From Oscillospiraceae bacterium (GTDB lineage Bacteria > Bacillota > Clostridia > Oscillospirales > Oscillospiraceae): a stretch of DNA of 57,989 nucleotides. Below the pieces are notes generated by a model, which was not told where the DNA came from, ran no database searches, and saw only the letters and a program-made list of their open reading frames with translations. Positions 8,368-17,179 of this stretch are shown here, piece by piece (position 1 is the first letter of the stretch; each line of letters begins with the position of its first letter). The stretch lies in assembly GCA_021205095.1 (NCBI GenBank), contig JAJPYE010000066.1, positions 1-57,989 of the forward strand. Reading direction: 5' to 3'. Both the position numbers and the translations under genes were made by a program.

Positions 8368-9150
8368 TTACTGGTTGTAGCTTTCCAGGAACCGGCGGGT
8401 GCGCTCCTGCGTGGGGGCGCCGATGACCTGTTCGGGCGGGCCCTCCTCCACGATGCGGCCATCGTCCATAAAAATGACCTGGCTTGCCACATCCCGCGCA
8501 AAGGCGATCTCGTGGGTGACGATGATCATGGTAGTCTTCCGCTCCGCCAGCTCCCGGATGACCCGCAGAACCTCCTGGGTAAGCTCTGGATCCAGGGCGC
8601 TGGTGGGTTCGTCGAAGCAGAGAATGTCCGGCTGAAGGGCCAGGGCGCGGGCGATGGCCACACGCTGCTGCTGACCGCCGGAGAGCTGATGGGGGTAATT
8701 GCCCATGCGGTCGGAAAGACCCATCTGCTCCAGAAGCTGGCGGGCCTCCGCCTCGATCTGCTGGTGCAGCTCCTTTTTCCGGCTCTTGTAGTCCGGGGCT
8801 TCCTTGGCCAAAAGCTCCCGCGCCAGCATGACGTTTCCCAGGGCCGTATACTGTGGGAACAGGTTAAAGGACTGGAACACCAGACCGAAATGAAGGCGCT
8901 TTTTCCGAATATCCGCCTCCCGCTGAGAGTCCGGCTCGTCTCCGCTGTAAAGGATCTCGCCGTTCACGGCGATGGAGCCGCTGTCCGGGTGTTCCAGAAA
9001 ATTCAGACAGCGGAGCAGGGTGGTCTTGCCGGAACCGGAGGAGCCGATGATGGACAGAATTTCCCCCTTTTCCAGGGAGAAGCTGATGCCCTTGAGAATC
9101 TCGCTCTTGTCAAAGGATTTTCTTATGTCTCTTACTTCTAAGATCGACAT
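8368..9150 (-). CDS. Polar amino-acid ABC transporter ATP-binding protein
   Basis: 260 aa from ATG 9150 (AAGGAGG upstream). Walker A GSSGSGKT, signature QLSGGQQQRVAIARAL, Walker B ILCFDEPTSALDP and switch histidine VTHEIAFA are all present; the overall pattern matches the GlnQ/HisP group. It drives import with the permease directly upstream, whose 3' end is separated by only 10 nt. A slightly expanded insert (residues about 95-115) lies between Q-loop and signature. Confidence 0.93.
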   Translation of the reverse strand: MSILEVRDIRKSFDKSEILKGISFSLEKGEILSIIGSSGSGKTTLLRCLNFLEHPDSGSIAVNGEILYSGDEPDSQREADIRKKRLHFGLVFQSFNLFPQYTALGNVMLARELLAKEAPDYKSRKKELHQQIEAEARQLLEQMGLSDRMGNYPHQLSGGQQQRVAIARALALQPDILCFDEPTSALDPELTQEVLRVIRELAERKTTMIIVTHEIAFARDVASQVIFMDDGRIVEEGPPEQVIGAPTQERTRRFLESYNQ

Positions 9151-9160
9151 GGCTGCCTCC

Positions 9161-9847
9161 TTATCGGAAATAATCCAGCCGCTTTTCCAGGCGGCCAAGC
9201 AGAATGGTCAATACGCCGGTAAACAGGAGATAGTATACCGCTGTGAAAAACAGGGGCCAGATCACGCCTGAAATGCCCTGGGAGCCCTTCAAAAACGCCT
9301 GACCGGCCCAGATGATTTCCTGCAGGGCGATGATGCGGGCCAGGGACGTGTCCTTCACAAGGGTGATGATCTCGTTAGACATGGGCGGCACAATCCGCTT
9401 GACGACCTGGAGAAGGGTGACGCGGCAGAATATCTGCCGTTTGGTCATGCCCAAAACGAGACCGGCCTCCTGCTGCCCCTTGGGGATGCTCTGGATGCCG
9501 CCCCGGTATATCTCGGAAAAATAGCAGGCATAATTGAGAATGAAGGCGATGGACGCAGCCAGAAAACGGCCCGATTCCCCGCTGCCCCAGATGTTGTTGT
9601 TCATCACGAGGCCGGGGAAATAATACACGATGAGAAGCTGTATCATCAGAGGCGTTCCCCGCACGATCCACACGATGGTTCGCGTCAGCCAGCTCAGCGG
9701 GCGGAAGCGGGACATGGAGCCGAAGGAGATCACAAGTCCCAGGGGCATGGCCCCCACCAGGGTGATGAAAAACAGTCTGAGGGTTTGAAGAAAGCCGGTG
9801 TTCAGCGACTGAACGACAATGGGGAACTGCTCCAGAAACAATTCCAT
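9161..9847 (-). CDS. Polar amino-acid ABC transporter permease (HisM/GlnP type)
   Basis: 228 aa. ATG 9847 has AAAGGAG 9 nt upstream; the ATG 6 nt earlier is too close. Five hydrophobic helices and the EAA loop (GMTKRQIFCRVTLLQ, residues about 142-156) that contacts the ATPase are visible, followed by ITLVKDTSLA typical for the His/Glu/Gln/Arg/opine family. Single permease gene, so probably a homodimer. Confidence 0.92.
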   Translation of the reverse strand: MELFLEQFPIVVQSLNTGFLQTLRLFFITLVGAMPLGLVISFGSMSRFRPLSWLTRTIVWIVRGTPLMIQLLIVYYFPGLVMNNNIWGSGESGRFLAASIAFILNYACYFSEIYRGGIQSIPKGQQEAGLVLGMTKRQIFCRVTLLQVVKRIVPPMSNEIITLVKDTSLARIIALQEIIWAGQAFLKGSQGISGVIWPLFFTAVYYLLFTGVLTILLGRLEKRLDYFR

Positions 9848-9930
9848 GGACATCCGCTCCTTTCCAATGGCCAGCGGCGGCCAGATGTCTTTGTTTGTAT
9901 GTATGTTATAATTCTATTAAGGGGGACAAG

Positions 9931-9961
9931 AATTTTTCCCGGCGAACACGCCGCCGGGAAA
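9931..9961 (-). terminator. Intra-operon hairpin after the first binding protein
   Basis: TTTTTCCCGGCG and CGCCGGGAAAAA form a near-perfect 12-bp stem with a 7-nt loop. It lies between the binding-protein gene and the permease. This position is common for partial terminators that keep the binding protein in excess over the membrane subunits. Confidence 0.65.
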
Positions 9962-9997
9962 AATGCAAAAGCCGATATAGGTCGGGCAGGCTTGATA

Positions 9998-10816
9998 TTA
10001 CTGGGCGATGATGGCGGCCTGAACGCCGTATTTCTCGGCGATCTCCATCATGGTGCCGTCGGCGTAGCTCTCGGCAAAGAACTCGTTCAGGGCCTCGGCC
10101 AGGTCGGAACCCTTGCGGAAGCCAACGCCGTACTCCTCGCCCTCGTCTTCGTTCAGGGAGATGGTGTAGGTCAGGTCTGCATAGCTGGTACCCTCGCCCA
10201 CCATGGCGCCGGCCATCAGGGCGTCGATAACAGCGGCGTCAGAGGTGCCGGCGGCAACCTCCATCAGCGCGTCGGCCTGAGAGGTGACAGGGGTGGTGGC
10301 AAAGCCGTTGGCTTCCGCCTGGCTCTCGCCGGCGCTGCCGGCCTCCACGGCGAAGGTCAGGTCGGCCATGGACTCTACTGTGTCATACTGATCCGCGACG
10401 TCCGCAGGCAGAACCACCACCTGGGTGTTGTTGCAGTAAGCGTTGGAACACTCCATGGAGGAGGTCACTTCGTCGGTCAGGGTCATGCCGTTCCAGACGC
10501 AGTCGATGCTCCCGGCGTCCAGCTCAAGAATCTTGTTGTCCCAGTTGATTTCCACAAACTCTACGGTTACGCCCAGGCTCTCGGCAAAGGCGGTGGCCAT
10601 GTCGGCGTCGAAGCCGATCCAGTTGCCGTTCTCGTCCTTGTAGTCCATGGGTTCGAAATCGGTGATGCCAACTACCAGGACGCCCTGATCCTGAATGTAG
10701 GCGACCTCGCTCTCCGCCTCGGAGCTGTCGTCGGAGCTGGAAGAGGAGCAGGCGGTCATGGCGAAGACTATCACCATTGCCATCAGCAGAGCAAGCAGCT
10801 TTTTCATCGTTTTCAT
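9998..10816 (-). CDS. Amino-acid ABC transporter substrate-binding lipoprotein
   Basis: 272 aa from ATG 10816, with AAGGAGG 9 nt upstream. Signal peptide MKKLLALLMAMVIVFAMTAC ends in a clear lipobox, then an acidic Ser-rich linker and a solute-binding family 3 domain (motifs DFEPMDYKDENGNWIGFDAD and WNGMTLTDE). It captures the amino acid outside the cell for the permease/ATPase pair downstream. First gene of the transporter operon and separated from the rest by a hairpin, which suggests high relative expression. Substrate specificity is not readable. Confidence 0.9.
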   Translation of the reverse strand: MKTMKKLLALLMAMVIVFAMTACSSSSSDDSSEAESEVAYIQDQGVLVVGITDFEPMDYKDENGNWIGFDADMATAFAESLGVTVEFVEINWDNKILELDAGSIDCVWNGMTLTDEVTSSMECSNAYCNNTQVVVLPADVADQYDTVESMADLTFAVEAGSAGESQAEANGFATTPVTSQADALMEVAAGTSDAAVIDALMAGAMVGEGTSYADLTYTISLNEDEGEEYGVGFRKGSDLAEALNEFFAESYADGTMMEIAEKYGVQAAIIAQ

Positions 10817-10858
10817 GTTTATTATCCTCCTTGTGATATGTCGGGTCGTTCAGCAGAT

Positions 10859-10887
10859 ATTTTACTACATTACTATACTAAAGTAAA
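10859..10887 (-). promoter_or_regulatory. Candidate promoter of amino-acid transporter operon
   Basis: On the minus strand TTTACT (10887-10882) and TAAAAT (10864-10859) are separated by 17 nt, 42 nt before the AAGGAGG/start of the binding protein. The spacer carries the AT-rich word TTAGTATAGTAA. Position and spacing fit a sigma-A promoter; no operator is certain. Confidence 0.5.
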
Positions 10888-10925
10888 GGGCTTTTTTTCG
10901 TCCTCCTTACTTTTTTTACATTTTG

Positions 10926-10956
10926 TTCACCTAAGTTAGGCGAGCCGGTATATAAT
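10926..10956 (+). promoter_or_regulatory. Candidate promoter with palindrome for two-component operon
   Basis: TTCACC (10926) is followed after 17 nt by TATATAAT (10949-10956). The spacer begins with the 11-bp perfect palindrome CCTAAGTTAGG (10930-10940), which could bind a dimeric regulator or the operon's own response regulator. About 95 nt upstream of the response-regulator start. Inference from motif and position. Confidence 0.4.
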
Positions 10957-11050
10957 TAGGGTAGAATGAACAACGAGGGCGGCGCGCCCGGTTTATAAAA
11001 CCCTTATATTATATGATTTACGCATATGCAGGCATAGGAGGCACAGAGCC

Positions 11051-11740
11051 ATGGGAAAGAAAGCGCTTATCATTGAGGATGACGGCAATATTGCGGAGCT
11101 GCTGCGACTGTATCTGGAAAAGGACGGCTTTGAGGTGGCCCAGGCCGGGGACGGAGGTCAGGGCGTGACCCTGGCACAGAGCTTCGAGCCGGATGTGATA
11201 CTGCTTGACATTATGCTTCCCGTGAAGGACGGCTGGCAGGTGTGCCGGGAGGTGCGGGCCTTCTCCAAGACTCCTATTATCATGCTGACAGCCAAGGGTG
11301 AGACGGCGGATAAGGTGGCCGGCCTGGAGATGGGGGCGGACGATTATCTGACCAAGCCTTTTGAAGTGAAGGAGCTGCTGGCGCGGGTTCACGCCGTTAT
11401 GCGCCGCACTGCCGAGGAGGAGGGGGAAAAGCCCAAGCGCCTGAGCTTCGACAAGCTGATTGTTGACCTGGATTCTTACGAGCTTATCGTGGACGGAAAA
11501 AAGGTGGATACGCCTCCCAAGGAGATGGAACTGCTGTTCCACCTGGCCTCCTCTCCCAACCGGGTATATACCAGAAATCAGCTTCTGGACGAGGTGTGGG
11601 GCTTTGACTATTTTGGCGATTCCCGGACGGTAGACGTTCATGTCAAGCGCCTGCGGGAAAAGCTGGAGGGCGTGTCCGACCAGTGGCGGCTGAAAACCGT
11701 CTGGGGCGTGGGCTACAAGTTCGAGGTGGGAGAGGCCTGA
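11051..11740 (+). CDS. OmpR/PhoB-family response regulator
   Basis: 229 aa. Receiver domain with acidic pair EDD (residues about 9-11), phospho-acceptor Asp in VILLDIMLP (about 53), Thr and Lys of LTAKGE and LTKPFE, then a winged-helix DNA-binding domain ending VWGVGYKFE. It is transcribed with the histidine kinase that starts 1 nt after its stop. The downstream HtrA-type protease suggests an envelope-stress role, as in CssRS-like systems, but this is inference. Confidence 0.95.
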   Translation: MGKKALIIEDDGNIAELLRLYLEKDGFEVAQAGDGGQGVTLAQSFEPDVILLDIMLPVKDGWQVCREVRAFSKTPIIMLTAKGETADKVAGLEMGADDYLTKPFEVKELLARVHAVMRRTAEEEGEKPKRLSFDKLIVDLDSYELIVDGKKVDTPPKEMELLFHLASSPNRVYTRNQLLDEVWGFDYFGDSRTVDVHVKRLREKLEGVSDQWRLKTVWGVGYKFEVGEA

Positions 11741-11741
11741 G

Positions 11742-13160
11742 GTGAGAAAAAGCGTCTTTTTCAGGAGCTTTCTTGTTACGGCCTGTATGCTTGTCATCTG
11801 CTTTGTGGCCTTTGGCGTTATTATATTCGTCATGGGCCGCTCCGTTATGATGCAGGAAAAGGCGGAGTCCCTCTATACAAACGCCGACGAGGTGAAGCGT
11901 TTCACAGAGGCGGTTGGTACGGAGGAAGAGCTGGACAATCTTGTGCTGCGGATGAATTTGAGCATTATCGCCCAATGTACAGGCAATCATATTCTTCTCT
12001 GCGATGAGAACGGCAGCGTGGTGTCAAGCTCTGACGAGAACCGGGTATCCCCCTATGTGGGAATGGAGATAGACGACAACGTCCTGACCACCGTGCGGGA
12101 GGAGGGAACCTATGTAGGTCTGACCGACCTGAACGGGGTCTATGACGGCCTTTGCTATGTGGTGGCGGAGAGCATTGAGACCTCCGGCGGGGAGCTGATG
12201 GGTTATGTGATCGTCAGCTATCCCAGCAGCGGCTTCTTCAGCGCCTGGAGCGGTTTCTTTCTGGTCTTCATTATGATCACCGTGGCTGTGCTGATCGTGG
12301 CGGTGCTGCTGGAATACGCCAACGCCCGGAGGCTGGCCCGTCCTCTGCTGGAGATGTCTGAGGCGGCCCACAGCTTTGCAAGAGGGGACTATTCTGTCCG
12401 CGTAACCCCCTATCAGCGGGAGGATGAGATCGGCACCCTTACAGAGGCGTTTAACGTTATGGCGGAAAGCCTGGAGCGGAACGAGTCAAAGCGGCAGGAG
12501 TTTGTGGCGAACGTCTCCCACGAGCTGCGCACGCCTATGACCTCTATTGCCGGCTTTGCGGACGGACTTCTGGACGGTACCATCCCCCAGTCGGAGGAGA
12601 AAAAATACCTTCAGACCATTTCCTCTGAGACCAAGCGGCTCAGCCGCCTGGTGCGGAGCATGCTGGATATGTCCCGGCTCCAGGACGGAAGCCAGGTGCG
12701 TATGCAGAAATTCGACCTGCCGGAAATGGTGGTGCAGACCCTCCTGAATTTTGAGGAGCGGGTGAACGGCAAGGATATGAACGTGGAGCTGAATATGCCG
12801 GAGGGAACGCTGCCCGTGACGGGAGATCTGGACTCTCTGACCCGTGTGGTGTATAATCTTATTGACAACGCCATAAAATTCGCCGGAAAAGGGACGGAGC
12901 TTGTTATCAGCATCTGGAAGGAGGAGGGCCGGGCCTATACCAGGGTGCAGGACACCGGGGCCACTATTCCATCGGAGGAGCTGCCGCTGATCTTCGACCG
13001 TTTCCACAAGGCTGACCGTTCGCGGGGGCTTGACAAGGAAGGTGTGGGCCTGGGCCTTTATATGGTGCGGCAGATATTGGCCGCCCATAATCAGGACATC
13101 TTCGTCACCAGTGAAAACGGCGTCACCGCCTTTACCTTTACCCTGGCGTTGGCGGAATGA
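11742..13160 (+). CDS. Sensor histidine kinase (HAMP, HisKA, HATPase)
   Basis: 472 aa starting at GTG 11742, coupled to the response regulator. TM1 about residues 9-31, extracytoplasmic sensor 32-165, TM2 about 168-190, HAMP 195-245, HisKA with phospho-acceptor in VSHELRTPM (about 259), N box NLIDNAIKFAGKG, G1 region DTGATIP and G2 GVGLGLY. The G1 box lacks the second glycine usual in DxGxG, a small departure that may or may not affect ATP binding. The sensor domain has no recognised ligand motif. Confidence 0.94.
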   Translation: MRKSVFFRSFLVTACMLVICFVAFGVIIFVMGRSVMMQEKAESLYTNADEVKRFTEAVGTEEELDNLVLRMNLSIIAQCTGNHILLCDENGSVVSSSDENRVSPYVGMEIDDNVLTTVREEGTYVGLTDLNGVYDGLCYVVAESIETSGGELMGYVIVSYPSSGFFSAWSGFFLVFIMITVAVLIVAVLLEYANARRLARPLLEMSEAAHSFARGDYSVRVTPYQREDEIGTLTEAFNVMAESLERNESKRQEFVANVSHELRTPMTSIAGFADGLLDGTIPQSEEKKYLQTISSETKRLSRLVRSMLDMSRLQDGSQVRMQKFDLPEMVVQTLLNFEERVNGKDMNVELNMPEGTLPVTGDLDSLTRVVYNLIDNAIKFAGKGTELVISIWKEEGRAYTRVQDTGATIPSEELPLIFDRFHKADRSRGLDKEGVGLGLYMVRQILAAHNQDIFVTSENGVTAFTFTLALAE

Positions 13161-13217
13161 AAATAACATCGCGTTAACAAACAAAACGAATCGTTTATAA
13201 TTTACAGTTTATTAAAA

Positions 13218-13256
13218 TCTAATTCATATCTTAATGGCCGGTGTATAGTATACTGA
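13218..13256 (+). promoter_or_regulatory. Direct repeats and -10 region upstream of HtrA-like gene
   Basis: AATCTAAT and TATCTTAAT recur with an 11-nt period (13216-13235), one helical turn apart as OmpR-type regulators prefer, and are followed by TATAGTATACT as -10 region near 13244-13254. This suggests the adjacent response regulator may activate the protease gene. Motif-based inference only. Confidence 0.35.
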
Positions 13257-13280
13257 ATCCGGCCCTAAGGAGGACTTTCA

Positions 13281-14687
13281 ATGCCTGAACACAGCACACG
13301 CCGTCCGGCGGATTGGTATTTATCATCCCCGGAGCAGGCGAATTGGTATAAAGATCCGTCCCATGTGGTCATACCCCAGCCGGCGGAAGCGGGTTGTTCC
13401 ACACACCAACCTCCCCCCCGCTCCGCTGGTTTTGAGGGGCAAAAAGCCAAAAGGCGGCGGAGAACGAAAATTATTTCGCTCTCCGCCTGCGCGTTGTTGG
13501 TTTGTGTGGCTTTGGGCGTGGCTCTGTGGCAGATCACCGTGCAGCTAAAAAATCTTTCCAGTCAGACAGCGGACAGCGGATCATCGGCGGTCATCGTCAT
13601 TCCAAACGGCGACGGCAGCGCGGATTCTCAGTCCGATTCGGACGGCGGCAGCGTGTACGACGACTACCAGGAGTATTTTGAAGCGTATTACTCCAGCTCC
13701 AGCGAAATCACCATCCCGGCGGCGGAGACCGGCACCGGCGTCACCCTGACCCTGGCGGAGGCCCAGGGGGAGGAGCTGTCCCTTCAGGATATTTACGACC
13801 TGGTCAGCCCGGCGGTGGTGGGCATCACCGCCTACATCGAGGGTTATGAATACAGCTACGGCACCGGGGTGGTGTTTACCTCCGACGGGTATATTATCAC
13901 CAACACCCATGTGCTGGAGGGCTGTGATACGGCGACGGTGAAGTTTTCCGATGGAACGGAGTACGAGGCTCTTCTTGTTGGCTCGGATGAATCCAGCGAC
14001 ATTGCCGTTTTGTACATCGACGGAGAGGATCTGCCCTATGCGGAGTTTGGCGATTCCGACGCGCTCCGGGTGGGAGATCAGGCCATCGCCATCGGGAACC
14101 CTCTGGGGGAGACCTATTCCGGCACCATGACCAACGGCATTATCTCCGCGATTAACAGGAATATCACCTATAACGGCCACACCATGACGCTTCTGCAAAC
14201 GAACGCCGCCCTGAACGAGGGCAACTCCGGCGGCCCGCTGATCAACGCCTATGGACAGGTCATCGGCATCACCAACATGAAAATCATGTCCACCTATTAT
14301 TCCACGGTGGAGGGCATCGGCTTTGCCATTCCGTCCTCGGTGGTGAAGGAGGTGGCCGACCAGCTTATCGAATACGGCGTCGTGCTGGGCGAGCCGACCA
14401 TCGGCATTGTGGCCGGATCTGTCAGTGCGGAGGCCATGGCGCTGTATGACCTGCCGGAAGGAATATATGTGTCCGAGGTCAGCGAAGGCTCTGACGCGCT
14501 GGAAAAGGGTCTTCAGGTGGGCGACGTTATCACCGCCGTGAACGGCGAAGCCGTCACCTCCGTGGCCGATGTGAATCTGATAAAAGAGGGCTATGAGGTG
14601 GGAGACACCATCACCCTGACCGTTTACCGGGATGGGGAGACCTTCGATTTGGAAATCGAGCTGGTGGATAAGAGCCAGATAGAGTAA
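13281..14687 (+). CDS. HtrA/DegP-like membrane-anchored serine protease with PDZ domain
   Basis: 468 aa. Cytoplasmic N-terminus of about 65 residues rich in Pro/Arg, one TM helix (about 70-92), acidic linker, then a trypsin-like protease: His in TNTHVLEG, Asp in SSDIAVL, Ser in NEGNSGGPL. A PDZ domain follows (about 375-455; EKGLQVGDVITAVNG). This is the usual architecture of Firmicutes HtrA proteins, which degrade misfolded exported proteins at the membrane. AAGGAGG upstream of ATG 13281. Downstream of a two-component system, which fits envelope-stress control. Confidence 0.93.
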   Translation: MPEHSTRRPADWYLSSPEQANWYKDPSHVVIPQPAEAGCSTHQPPPRSAGFEGQKAKRRRRTKIISLSACALLVCVALGVALWQITVQLKNLSSQTADSGSSAVIVIPNGDGSADSQSDSDGGSVYDDYQEYFEAYYSSSSEITIPAAETGTGVTLTLAEAQGEELSLQDIYDLVSPAVVGITAYIEGYEYSYGTGVVFTSDGYIITNTHVLEGCDTATVKFSDGTEYEALLVGSDESSDIAVLYIDGEDLPYAEFGDSDALRVGDQAIAIGNPLGETYSGTMTNGIISAINRNITYNGHTMTLLQTNAALNEGNSGGPLINAYGQVIGITNMKIMSTYYSTVEGIGFAIPSSVVKEVADQLIEYGVVLGEPTIGIVAGSVSAEAMALYDLPEGIYVSEVSEGSDALEKGLQVGDVITAVNGEAVTSVADVNLIKEGYEVGDTITLTVYRDGETFDLEIELVDKSQIE

Positions 14688-14734
14688 TGCCAATCCTCTT
14701 CAAAAGGAAAAGGCAGAAAACAGAATGAACGGAA

Positions 14735-14775
14735 ACGGGACGGCGTCTATTGACGTCGTCCCGTTTTGGCGTTTT
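14735..14775 (+). terminator. Rho-independent terminator after HtrA-like gene
   Basis: A 13-bp stem with ACGGGACG opposite CGTCCCGT, one G-U pair and a TATT loop, followed by TTTTGGCGTTTT. About 45 nt after the htrA stop. Confidence 0.8.
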
Positions 14776-14791
14776 AGGGGGCTGCCCCGAC

Positions 14792-14826
14792 AAAAAAGCG
14801 GCCAGCAGCATAAAGCTGCTGGCCGG
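14792..14826 (-). terminator. Rho-independent terminator of the FHA/kinase operon
   Basis: On the minus strand CCGGCCAGCAGC pairs with GCTGCTGGCCG around a short loop and is followed by CTTTTTTG. It ends the minus-strand phospho-signalling operon 26 nt after its last gene. Confidence 0.85.
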
Positions 14827-14851
14827 GAGGGTTTCATTTCTCTGATGGATT

Positions 14852-15400
14852 TTATTCGATTTCGATGAACTTGTTGGTGTGTATCAGAACGATGTCGTCC
14901 AGAATGGTCAGCGGGACAGGCTGAATCAGCTCCTGCTGAACAGGATCGCCGCTCAGGTTGGAGGTGTGGGTGATGACCACGGTTTCCGGCTCGCTGTAGG
15001 CGGGGGCGGCGGCATATACCGGCTGGCGCTGCGGCTCCTGCTGAAGGGGCTGGGTGCCGGGCTCCTGACGGGGAGGTTCCTGAGGCGGTACGGGCTGAGA
15101 GCTGCTCATAGGCGGCGGGGCGGGCTGTCTTGCCGTCCGGCCCGTGGTTCGCCTGTTGAGGCGGCCAGAGCTGTGAAGCTGCTTTTCCAACTGGTTCATG
15201 TCAATCACCGTGTTGCCGGTGACGCCCACCTCGCCCTGGCGCATCCGGGCGATGCCCTTGCGGCGGGCGCGGCCTGAAAGATAGCTCACCAGTTGGGGGA
15301 TCTTCCAGAGGATGAACATCAAAACAGCCGCAATCAGAAGGACGCCTGCCACGGCATAGCAACCGTAGGAAACGTATCGAAAAATCTCATAGCTTTCCAT
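14852..15400 (-). CDS. Small membrane protein of the kinase/FHA operon, function unknown
   Basis: 182 aa, not recognised. One strong TM helix at residues about 10-33, then a basic stretch (SGRARRKGIARMRQGE), a segment with GNTVIDMNQLEKQL, a long Pro/Gln-rich linker (about 90-135) and a short C-terminal domain beginning PETVVITHT. The threonines in those two short conserved-looking patches could be kinase targets read by the FHA domains of the cluster, but that is speculation. It is the last gene of the operon, 20 nt after the kinase gene, and ends at a strong terminator. Confidence 0.6.
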   Translation of the reverse strand: MESYEIFRYVSYGCYAVAGVLLIAAVLMFILWKIPQLVSYLSGRARRKGIARMRQGEVGVTGNTVIDMNQLEKQLHSSGRLNRRTTGRTARQPAPPPMSSSQPVPPQEPPRQEPGTQPLQQEPQRQPVYAAAPAYSEPETVVITHTSNLSGDPVQQELIQPVPLTILDDIVLIHTNKFIEIE

Positions 15401-15420
15401 ATGTATGCTTCATCCCCCTT

Positions 15421-17112
15421 TCAGCCCATCAGATTTACGTTTTTCCGGGCGGTCTCAATGCTGGCCAGCACGTCCTCGCAGGCGGTGGCGTTGGCCTCGC
15501 TGTTAAAGGACATCTGGGAGAGAACGCTTTCCGCCTCGTCCAGCATAGACAGCATATCCGAAACGGAAACGCCGTCGTTAGAAAACTGCTTGTAATATTT
15601 GATAATGGAGTTGACCGCCATGCGGTATATCTGGAGCTGGGCATAGTCCGTCTCCGTAGAGGCGGAATCCACCATCTGGGTCAGCTCCGTCCAATAGGAG
15701 CCATACTCGCCCTTGTCCGTGTCGTCGTCGATTTTCGTCTGGATGTGCAGGTTATAGTCGGCAATGTTGTAATACAGATTGGCCAGGGTATAATACTGGT
15801 TGTCCTCCGGCAGATATTTCGCCGCCAGCTCAAACCAGCTCAGGGCCTGGTTCATGCGCATTTCCTCGTCGCTGCCCTCGCTGGAGAGGTAGTAAAACCA
15901 GATGGCGTGGCCCGTGTTGTAGAGCAGCTCGCCCAGGGCGGTGTCGTCGTCGTATTTTTCCGCGATGGCGGTGATGTTTTTGGACACCAGAGACAGCTTG
16001 GAAAACTCCGCAGAGGTGATGTTCGCGTCCTCGCAGTAGGATTCTGTGGAGGAGATGATGTTCAGAAGGGTCTCATAGGCGTCGAGGGTGCTGGCGTCCA
16101 GGCCGACGGCCTCCTCGCACAGGGCGATGCGCTCCGAATTGGACAGGGCGCTGGTGCCGTCGCTTGCCTCCTGGATTTTCGATTCATAGGTGTCCGCCAC
16201 CTGGCTGCCGCTGATTCCCAGACAAAGGGTTCCGGCCAGGGCCATAACCACACACAGGCCCGCGATGACGAAAAAGGTCTTCACCTTGCGGCGGGCGTTC
16301 TCGTCTCCTGTGCCGATGTGTTCCAGGTCGTACATCAGCTCTACGCAGTCCTGATAGCGGTCGCGGGGGTTTTGTTTGGTGCATTTCAGGATGATCTGCT
16401 CCAGATCCGGGGAGAGGTTGGGGTTGATTTCCCGGATGGGTACCATGCCGTGATAGGGCTCCGCGCTGGGGTGGGGGGTATACCCTGTAACCAGGTGGTA
16501 CATGGTGGCCCCCAGGTTATAGATGTCCGTGCGGGGGTCGGTCTGGCCCTGGTTGCCGTACTGCTCCGGGGCGGCGTACCCCTCGGTCCCCAGGGTGATG
16601 GTGTCCTTCACGTTCCCGGCCTTAAATTCTCTCGCGGTGCCAAAGTCGATGATGGAGATGTTGCCGTCCGGCTTGAGCATGATGTTGGAGGGCTTCAGAT
16701 CCCGGTAGATGATCGGCGGCTGGCGGGTGTGGAGGTATTGCAGCACGTCGCAGATCTGCTTGGCCCAGAACACCACGTATTCCTCTGGCAGCGCCCCATG
16801 CTCCTCCAGGGCTTTGGCCAGGGAGTTGCCCTCGATATAGTCCATGACGATGACGAAGGAGTCCTCCTTGTCGATTACGTCGATGATGCGGGGCAGATGG
16901 GGGTGGTTCAGCTTTTTCAGAATATCGGTCTCCGCCACGAGACCCTGCTTCACGATCTCGTAGTTGCGGACGCCGTCCTTCCGAACCTCCTTCACCGCCC
17001 ACTGCTGATTTGCTTTTTCGTTCATAGCCAGATAGACAACGCTCATGCCGCCCTTGCCGATCTGGTTCAGAATTTTATATTTGCCGTCCAGTACGGAGCC
17101 TATTTCCAGCAT
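15421..17112 (-). CDS. Transmembrane Ser/Thr protein kinase with helical (TPR-like) tail
   Basis: 563 aa. Hanks-type kinase domain (about residues 10-270) with glycine loop IGKGGMSVVY, lysine in WAVKEV, catalytic loop YRDLKPSNIM, DFGTAREF and GTEGYAAPEQYG, so all catalytic residues are present. One TM helix (about 283-305), then about 250 residues of predicted helices resembling tetratricopeptides, outside the cell by topology. No PASTA repeats, unlike PrkC. The kinase-TM-helical layout resembles EssB/YukC of type VII secretion, but EssB is a pseudokinase whereas this domain looks active. Encoded with a PP2C phosphatase (67 nt upstream) and two FHA proteins, so it likely forms a phosphorylation circuit with them. 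Confidence 0.92.
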   Translation of the reverse strand: MLEIGSVLDGKYKILNQIGKGGMSVVYLAMNEKANQQWAVKEVRKDGVRNYEIVKQGLVAETDILKKLNHPHLPRIIDVIDKEDSFVIVMDYIEGNSLAKALEEHGALPEEYVVFWAKQICDVLQYLHTRQPPIIYRDLKPSNIMLKPDGNISIIDFGTAREFKAGNVKDTITLGTEGYAAPEQYGNQGQTDPRTDIYNLGATMYHLVTGYTPHPSAEPYHGMVPIREINPNLSPDLEQIILKCTKQNPRDRYQDCVELMYDLEHIGTGDENARRKVKTFFVIAGLCVVMALAGTLCLGISGSQVADTYESKIQEASDGTSALSNSERIALCEEAVGLDASTLDAYETLLNIISSTESYCEDANITSAEFSKLSLVSKNITAIAEKYDDDTALGELLYNTGHAIWFYYLSSEGSDEEMRMNQALSWFELAAKYLPEDNQYYTLANLYYNIADYNLHIQTKIDDDTDKGEYGSYWTELTQMVDSASTETDYAQLQIYRMAVNSIIKYYKQFSNDGVSVSDMLSMLDEAESVLSQMSFNSEANATACEDVLASIETARKNVNLMG

Positions 17113-17179
17113 ATGTATCCTTCACTCCCTCTTCCGCGCATGGCGGGCGCGGAACATATTTTTCTCGCAAAAAAGCGCA

